Of a stretch of DNA of 64,000 nt, positions 59,592 through 64,000 are shown one piece after another; position 1 is the stretch's first letter; each line of letters begins with the position of its first letter. The translations under genes and the position numbers were made by a program. The stretch spans positions 1-64,000 of the forward strand of contig NZ_JAEQBB010000009.1 in the NCBI RefSeq assembly GCF_018616375.1. Direction: 5' to 3'. This stretch comes from Exiguobacterium sp. J17977 (GTDB taxonomy: Bacteria; Bacillota; Bacilli; Exiguobacteriales; Exiguobacteriaceae). The notes below the pieces were generated by a model that did no database searches, was not told where the DNA came from, and saw nothing but the letters and a program-made list of their open reading frames with translations.

Positions 59592-60614
59592 TTATTTCAA
59601 TGCCGTCTCGAGCGCTTTGACGTTCTCGCGCATGAGATCGAAGTAACTCTTGTCCATCTGCTCTTTCGTGACCGATTCTAAGTTGTAAATCGTCACCGTC
59701 TCCGCACCGATCTCGTTTTGAACGACCTGTGCGACTTTCGGTGTCACCGTATCCTCGAAAGCGATATATTTCAAGTCGTGAAGCTGTGCCTCTTCGATGA
59801 CGCGCTTCAATGCTTGTTGCGACGGTTCTTCTGAAGGTGTGAGACCCGTGATCGGGAGTTGGTCAAAGCCGTAGCGCTCCGCCAAGTAGCCGTAAGCTGC
59901 ATGTGTCACGAGCAACTCAGACTTCGAGCCGCCATCGACTGCTGCTTGTAGTTCGCCATCTAACGTCGTAGCTTCTTCTTTGAAGGCGCTTAAACGATCC
60001 GCGAACTCATCTTTATAGTCCGGTGCCTGTTCGCTGAAGGCTGCTTCGACAGCTTCCGCCATCGAGACGGCATTCATTGGGTCGAGCCAGACGTGTGGGT
60101 CGTATTGGCCGTGGTTATGCCCGTCATCTTCGCTATGCCCGGCTTCTTCCTCGGCATGAGCGTCCTCCTCATGTCCGTGCTCGTCCTCGCTATGTTCGTC
60201 CTCACTATGCTCATCCTCGCCATGGACGTGAACCGTGTCTTCTGCCGAGAGGAGTGTCACGTCCTCGGCCGTCTTCACGAACGTGACGTTCTCATTGGCC
60301 AAGCTCTTTTCCATCGACTCGACGTATGGCTCAAGATCGTGCCCGACCGTCAAGAACAAGTCGGCTTCGGCGATATCGGTCATCTGCTTCGATGTCGGTT
60401 CATACGTATGAGGGTCAGCGCCAGGCGGGATGACCATCTCGACGCGGACACGGTCGCCCCCGATTTCTTCCGCGAATGACTTCAAAGCGAACGTTGACGC
60501 GTAGACGGTCAACTGGTCGCTCGTCTCCTCCGTCGCGCCACTCTCTTCATTACTTGCACATCCACCTAATAAAAGTGTGCCGGCAGCGGCGACACTCAAT
60601 AACTTCTTATTCAT
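59592..60614 (-). CDS. znuA: Zinc ABC transporter substrate-binding lipoprotein (ZnuA/AdcA)
   Basis: 340-residue cluster 9 metal-binding lipoprotein. The signal peptide ends in the lipobox LLGGC with Cys19. A long His/Asp/Glu-rich loop (about 125-170, repeated DEHSE units) is typical of zinc rather than manganese binders; metal ligands include the His of DPHTYEP and DPHVWLDP and the His of VTHAAYGY. ATG 60614 follows AGGTGG. A Zur box overlaps the promoter. The permease and ATPase genes are not adjacent. Confidence 0.93.
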   Translation of the reverse strand: MNKKLLSVAAAGTLLLGGCASNEESGATEETSDQLTVYASTFALKSFAEEIGGDRVRVEMVIPPGADPHTYEPTSKQMTDIAEADLFLTVGHDLEPYVESMEKSLANENVTFVKTAEDVTLLSAEDTVHVHGEDEHSEDEHSEDEHGHEEDAHAEEEAGHSEDDGHNHGQYDPHVWLDPMNAVSMAEAVEAAFSEQAPDYKDEFADRLSAFKEEATTLDGELQAAVDGGSKSELLVTHAAYGYLAERYGFDQLPITGLTPSEEPSQQALKRVIEEAQLHDLKYIAFEDTVTPKVAQVVQNEIGAETVTIYNLESVTKEQMDKSYFDLMRENVKALETALK

Positions 60615-60649
60615 GAACTCTTCCACCTGTCCTCTCTATACGAACCTTT

Positions 60650-60670
60650 AAATCGTAACCGTTACGTTCT
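60650..60670. promoter_or_regulatory. Zur box upstream of znuA
   Basis: AAATCGTAACCGTTACGTTCT is close to the Bacillus Zur consensus AAATCGTAATNATTACGATTT; the inner nine-base half-sites CGTAAC/GTTACG are perfect. It lies 36 bases before the znuA start, over its promoter (TATAGA downstream). Zur with zinc should repress. Confidence 0.85.
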
Positions 60671-60786
60671 GAGACTGCGAGTTATATTATAGGGGGCGAA
60701 TCCGTGCACGTCAAGTCCGACTTCCGATGGATGGTTTTTCGAGAAAAAGGGAATATGATTAAAAAAAGAACGAGGAGTGGATGTAT

Positions 60787-61722
60787 ATGAGAAAGGAGAC
60801 CGCCTGGTTCGTCGGGGGTGCGGCGCTCGCGGCCGCCACGGCAGCCGGGGCCAGCGTATGGAACCAGTATGGATCGCTCGTGCGTTGGCAAGAGCCCGAG
60901 TTGCCGGCGCAACCCTCGACCCGTAAACGTCGGACGCACACGTACAAGATTGTCAATGACCGCCCGCTCCAGTTTGACGTGTATTATCCGCCAGGGGATG
61001 GACCGTTCCCGGTCGCGGTATATGCCCATGGGGGGGCGTTCGTACGAGGGAATCGAGGCATGGTGACGTTGTTCCATCCGTTACTCGACCATTTTCTCGC
61101 CAAAGGGTTCGCGGTCATCAGTATCGACTATCGTCTGTTCGAGGATGGGGTCTATTTCCCGGACAACATCATCGACGTCTCCGATGCGCTCTGTTATCTG
61201 AAACAGCACGACGGTCTGCTCAACTTGGATATTAACCGATTGATCGTCTGGGGTGACTCGGCAGGTGCGGCCCTCGTCTTAGCGACGGCGCTCGATCGAA
61301 GCAAACAGTTCACCGGTGAACTTGGAGATGACGTGCCACCGATTAAAGGGGTGATCGCGCTCTATCCGCCGACGAACTTCTTATTGTTCAAGTTCATCCA
61401 GACGTGGCTCGCTCATTTGAAGTTTTATGAAGGGAGCCGCGAGGCATGGCGCGAGCTGATGGTGAAGTGCTCACCGGTCACGCATCTCTATGACGACGCC
61501 CCGCCCATCCTCATTCTTCACGGAAAGAAAGACCCGATCGTTCCGTTCGGACAGGCGCTCCACTTTGTCGAACATGCGAGTGAGGTCGGTGCGAACGTGC
61601 AACTGATTTCCTTCCCGAACGGTACCCATTCGTTAGCGAGCTTTCTCCAATCCGACAACCCAATCAAAGAAACGCAGCTCATGGCTCGCATCGACCGTTT
61701 CATCGATGACGCAATGATGTGA
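60787..61722 (+). CDS. Membrane-anchored alpha/beta hydrolase (HSL/BD-FAE-like)
   Basis: 311-residue hydrolase with an N-terminal hydrophobic segment (about 7-25) that looks like an uncleaved anchor. Catalytic features: oxyanion HGG in YAHGGAFV, nucleophile Ser in WGDSAGAA, Asp in HGKKDPIVPF and His in NGTHSLAS. Substrate unknown. The ATG at 60787 lies nine bases after GAGGAG; the one six bases earlier is too close. Same architecture as the protein at 16947. Confidence 0.83.
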   Translation: MRKETAWFVGGAALAAATAAGASVWNQYGSLVRWQEPELPAQPSTRKRRTHTYKIVNDRPLQFDVYYPPGDGPFPVAVYAHGGAFVRGNRGMVTLFHPLLDHFLAKGFAVISIDYRLFEDGVYFPDNIIDVSDALCYLKQHDGLLNLDINRLIVWGDSAGAALVLATALDRSKQFTGELGDDVPPIKGVIALYPPTNFLLFKFIQTWLAHLKFYEGSREAWRELMVKCSPVTHLYDDAPPILILHGKKDPIVPFGQALHFVEHASEVGANVQLISFPNGTHSLASFLQSDNPIKETQLMARIDRFIDDAMM

Positions 61723-61788
61723 CGTTGCGCTTTTTCGCAAAGATGGTACGATGGGGTAGGATTTAGGAATCAAAAAGGAGTGACTCGC

Positions 61789-62388
61789 GTGACAGAACTT
61801 TGCTTGGTCCGACATGGTCAGACCGATTGGAACTTTCAAGAAATCATTCAAGGACGGGAAGATATCCCGCTCAACGCACTCGGACATCGGCAGGCCGAAG
61901 AGAGTGCGGCCTTTTTAAGTCAAGAATCGTGGGACGTCATCGTGGCGAGCCCGTTATCGCGAGCCGTCGACACGGCACGTTACATCGCGGAGGCGTGCGG
62001 CATCGACGCAGCACACATCATTCAAGACGAACGCTTCATCGAGCGTGAATTCGGAGCCGCGTCGGGAAAACCGGTACCGGGCATTTACGAGGCCGTTCAA
62101 GCCGATGATCAAGACCGCGTCCCCGGTCTCGAGTCCGAAGACGAGATGCGAGCCCGCGTCTTGAGCGGTATGCGCAATCTCGTCGAGGCACATGCCGGAA
62201 AACGTGTCATCGTCGTCTGTCATTCACATGCGATTAAAGCCGCGCTATCGGCAATCGACGACACATATACGTTTCGTCATGCCATGCGCAATGCCTGCTC
62301 GAACTATATCGAACATCAAGACGGTCAGTTCGTGGTCAAGGCGGTCAATGTCGCCGACCATATTACGAATGTGATTGTCGCAAAGTGA
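61789..62388 (+). CDS. Histidine phosphatase family protein (PhoE/GpmB-like), GTG start
   Basis: 199-residue phosphatase of the phosphoglycerate mutase superfamily. Phospho-acceptor motif LVRHGQTDWN with Arg8 and His9, second Arg in SPLSRAVDTA, acid Glu in FIEREFG and second His in VCHSHA. It probably removes phosphate from a small metabolite. The GTG at 61789 is eight bases after AAGGAG; an earlier in-frame GTG overlaps the site. A candidate promoter TTGCGC-N16-TACGAT is at 61725-61752. It precedes the DUF456 gene by ten bases. Confidence 0.87.
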   Translation: MTELCLVRHGQTDWNFQEIIQGREDIPLNALGHRQAEESAAFLSQESWDVIVASPLSRAVDTARYIAEACGIDAAHIIQDERFIEREFGAASGKPVPGIYEAVQADDQDRVPGLESEDEMRARVLSGMRNLVEAHAGKRVIVVCHSHAIKAALSAIDDTYTFRHAMRNACSNYIEHQDGQFVVKAVNVADHITNVIVAK

Positions 62389-62398
62389 GGAGAAGCTC

Positions 62399-62875
62399 AT
62401 GACGACATTGCTCTGGATTTTCATCATCGCATCATTTATTGTCGCGTTCGCAGGATTGATTTATCCGGTCATCCCGAGCGTCTTGTTCTTATTCATCGGT
62501 TACATGATTTATGGCTTCGGTTTCTCGTTCGAGCCGCTCACATGGACGTTTTGGCTCTGGCAGATTTTGTTCTTGATTTTCCTGTTCGTGGTCGACTATA
62601 TCGTCACCCGGGCTACGGTCGATAAACGGGGCGGCTCTGAACGGGCGAAGTGGGGAGCGACCATCGGTTTGATTGCAGGACCGTTCATCTTCCCGCTCGT
62701 CGGAGTGCTCATTTTCCCGTTCATCTTCGCGTTTTTAGCGGAACTCACGCTCGGGAAGTCGACGCGGGAAGCGTGGAGCATCGGAGTCGGGACCGTACTC
62801 GCTTTCCTCGGCAGCACGATGCTTAAAGTCGTCGGGATGACGATGATGGTCATCTTGTTTTTCATCTACATCTAA
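62399..62875 (+). CDS. DUF456 family membrane protein (YqgC-like)
   Basis: 158-residue protein with four hydrophobic segments; DUF456 features are the GLIYPVIPS motif early, the glycine/proline-rich GATIGLIAGPFIFPLVGVLIFPFIFAF hairpin and GKSTREAW. Function unknown. GTGAGGAGAAGCTC precedes the ATG and overlaps the end of the phosphatase gene, so the two form an operon. Confidence 0.83.
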   Translation: MTTLLWIFIIASFIVAFAGLIYPVIPSVLFLFIGYMIYGFGFSFEPLTWTFWLWQILFLIFLFVVDYIVTRATVDKRGGSERAKWGATIGLIAGPFIFPLVGVLIFPFIFAFLAELTLGKSTREAWSIGVGTVLAFLGSTMLKVVGMTMMVILFFIYI

Positions 62876-62901
62876 GGCGAAGAAACTTCTTCGCCTTTTT
62901 T
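62874..62901 (+). terminator. Rho-independent terminator
   Basis: Nine-base stem AAGGCGAAG/CTTCGCCTT with T run, just after the DUF456 gene. Confidence 0.8.
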
Positions 62902-62930
62902 GGTTGAGAATTTTATAAAAACGGGGAAAG

Positions 62931-62963
62931 AAAAACAAGACCGTTCGATTTATTCGAACGATC
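62931..62963 (-). terminator. Terminator hairpin, minus strand
   Basis: Imperfect stem around CGTTCGA/TCGAACG with outer CAAGAC/GTCTTG, followed by a T run on the minus strand; overlaps the end of the YwpF-like gene. Confidence 0.65.
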
Positions 62964-63423
62964 CTGTCTTGACGAGCTGTGTGAAGGCGGAGCGGCTGAA
63001 CGACTGCTGCTGTTCGACTTGTTTTTCGAAGAAGGACGGTTTGAGTTCGGCGTTCGCCACACCTTCGGAAATCAACGAATCGAGCACTTGCTTGGTCGGA
63101 TCTTGTTTCGGCATCAGCATGAGCCCTTCCGCGACGAACGTGTGATGGTCGCTGAGCGACCGTTCGCTCGTGAACGTCAACGCGAGGGCGGCCGGGCGGT
63201 TCGCCGGTGACGTGATGACGGCTTCGGCAAGGAGCAGGATTCGCTTATTCAAATAGTGATGAAGCGTGACGGCAAATTCGGTCGGAACGAGCATCTCGAG
63301 GAGCCATTCGTTGTCATGCTCTTTCGAGATAATCAACCCATCGAGCAGTTCGACGGGGAGGTTCAACTCGTTGCCATACTCGTCTTGGACGAGGCGAACT
63401 TGGACTAGGCGGAACGTTTTCAT
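62950..63423 (-). CDS. YwpF-like protein
   Basis: 157-residue protein beginning MKTFRLVQVRLV, as the YwpF family does, with a beta-rich N-terminal half (LIISKEHDNEWLLEMLV) and a helical C-terminus containing QVEQQQSFSRSAF. Function unknown; no signal peptide. ATG 63423 follows GGAAGGGATCGATACG; the 14-residue longer reading lacks a good site. Confidence 0.7.
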   Translation of the reverse strand: MKTFRLVQVRLVQDEYGNELNLPVELLDGLIISKEHDNEWLLEMLVPTEFAVTLHHYLNKRILLLAEAVITSPANRPAALALTFTSERSLSDHHTFVAEGLMLMPKQDPTKQVLDSLISEGVANAELKPSFFEKQVEQQQSFSRSAFTQLVKTGSFE

Positions 63424-63536
63424 CGTATCGATCCCTTCCACATTTTCTTTAATCCATCTTAACATAGTCTGGTTCGAAGATTGTGTTACGATAGCGTGGA
63501 AGCGACGTAAAAAATAGAGGATAAGGAGGCATCAAG

Positions 63537-63839
63537 ATGAGTTGGGTTGTTGGCATAATCGGGTATATCACGATTCTAGCAATCGGTTATTATGGTGTCC
63601 TTTTCTTCAAAGTAAAGCAGGAGCGGAGTCGGGCCGGGTATCGAATCTTTCTCTTGCTCGCGGGATTGTTTTTCGTGAGCGGGAGTGATTATATCATCGC
63701 GTTGTTCCAAGGGGATACGGAAGCGACGTTTTGGCAACGGACCGTTTACTTCATATTGATTTTGATCTCTCTTTCAATCGCGCTTTACTTTCGGAGAAAA
63801 GAAGATAAAATCCATGCGAATGAGATGACGACGGCATAA
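63537..63839 (+). CDS. Hypothetical small membrane protein, 100 residues
   Basis: Three predicted helices (about 3-24, 36-55, 68-85) with a basic C-terminal tail (FRRKEDKIH). No known motif. TAAGGAGGCATCAAG gives a strong ribosome binding site. Divergent from the YwpF-like gene, with a terminator after it. Confidence 0.72.
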   Translation: MSWVVGIIGYITILAIGYYGVLFFKVKQERSRAGYRIFLLLAGLFFVSGSDYIIALFQGDTEATFWQRTVYFILILISLSIALYFRRKEDKIHANEMTTA

Positions 63840-63851
63840 AACTATCATCAA

Positions 63852-63888
63852 AAGAGGCTACGGAACCAATCCGTAGCCTCTCGTTTTA
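63852..63888 (+). terminator. Rho-independent terminator
   Basis: Eleven-base stem GAGGCTACGGA/TCCGTAGCCTC followed by a T-rich tract; overlaps the end of the convergent partial gene. Confidence 0.75.
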
Positions 63889-64000
63889 TTTTGGAATCCG
63901 TGTTTGACGAATCATTTCGAGTTTCAAATCCCAGAGTGGTTTACTGAAGGTAACCGAATACACTTCCGGCAAGCGGAGGCGTTTATATTCTTCCCATAAA
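63886..64000 (-). CDS. pncB: Partial CDS, C-terminus of probable nicotinate phosphoribosyltransferase
   Basis: The minus strand is open from the window edge to a TAA at 63886, giving the last 38 residues: LWEEYKRLRLPEVY, then VTFSKPLWDLKLEMI and a short basic end. The LWxEYKRL-PExY and LWDLK pattern resembles the C-terminus of nicotinate phosphoribosyltransferase, which starts NAD salvage from nicotinate. Only the tail is visible, so the call is tentative. Confidence 0.55.
   Translation of the reverse strand, partial: LWEEYKRLRLPEVYSVTFSKPLWDLKLEMIRQTRIPK

Noticed and set aside
59592-60614. His/Asp/Glu repeat region of znuA as a DNA repeat element
   Set aside because: The repeated DEHSE codons are part of the metal-binding loop, not a separate repeat.
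1-64000. CRISPR arrays, tRNA or rRNA genes, insertion sequences, prophage or attachment sites
   Set aside because: I looked for spaced direct repeats, cloverleaf-like segments, transposase or integrase motifs and terminal repeats and found none that I could support.

Overview
The window reads as chromosomal DNA from a low-to-mid GC Bacillota. Gene content (CstR, bacillithiol enzyme BshB2 with YojF, YajQ, AdeR/Ald, T-box and S-box RNA leaders, AGGAGG-type ribosome binding sites, frequent TTG/GTG starts) points to Bacillales, and the protein sequences look most like Exiguobacterium. The genus is an inference from memory of the families, not a search result. I see no rRNA, tRNA, CRISPR array, insertion sequence, prophage or plasmid module. 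This is an ordinary core/accessory chromosome stretch with tight spacing and many hairpin terminators, several shared by convergent genes.

Layout. 1-2.5 kb: queuosine precursor operon queCDEF (minus strand) behind a probable preQ1 riboswitch. 2.6-10 kb: NhaC-type antiporter, Nudix hydrolase, alkyl-adenine glycosylase, a DJ-1/PfpI protein, an MFS transporter with an in-frame stop near its start, UppP, a tiny membrane ORF, yojF-bshB2 and pdxK. 10-15 kb: CBS-ACT protein of the CbpA type, acetyltransferase, lipid kinase, a MarR-azoreductase pair and ung. 15-17 kb: a tyrosine T-box leader in front of phenylalanine hydroxylase. 17-24.5 kb: hydrolase, HAD phosphatase, OmpR-type two-component system, DUF1499/flavoprotein pair, motAB. 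24.9-30 kb: KtrB potassium channel subunit, SDR protein, orphan PAS histidine kinase, membrane-anchored Mrr-like nuclease. 30-38.5 kb: unknowns, polyprenol/diacylglycerol kinase family protein, murB, the ald-adeR alanine catabolism pair, DUF212, tRNA hydroxylation protein TrhO, a TVP38 protein. 38.5-44.9 kb: an NhaC-superfamily transporter under a SAM-I riboswitch, a diguanylate cyclase, argS under an arginine T-box, a phosphoesterase and yajQ. 45-53.5 kb: a pullulanase with a C-terminal membrane anchor, YycC-like micro-protein, MMPL transporter, a YitT-family protein behind a long structured leader, YwiC-like, DUF4003 and YbjN-like proteins. 53.5-57 kb: a persulfide regulon (cstR, rhodanese, four-domain CoA-disulfide reductase fusion) with two matching operators. 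57-64 kb: alanine/glycine symporter, small unknowns, ZnuA under a Zur box, hydrolase, phosphatase, DUF456, YwpF-like and the 3' end of a probable nicotinate phosphoribosyltransferase.

Regulation by RNA is the theme: one probable preQ1 element, one SAM-I element, two T-boxes whose specifiers align (CGAA-N-codon-A, codons UAC and CGC), and one leader I cannot assign (50.3-50.55 kb), which carries two short ORFs and a hairpin that hides the ribosome binding site of a YitT-family gene. That leader is my best candidate for something undescribed. At two other genes (5304 and 21051) the ribosome binding site also lies in the 3' arm of a hairpin, suggesting that read-through RNA is kept untranslated.
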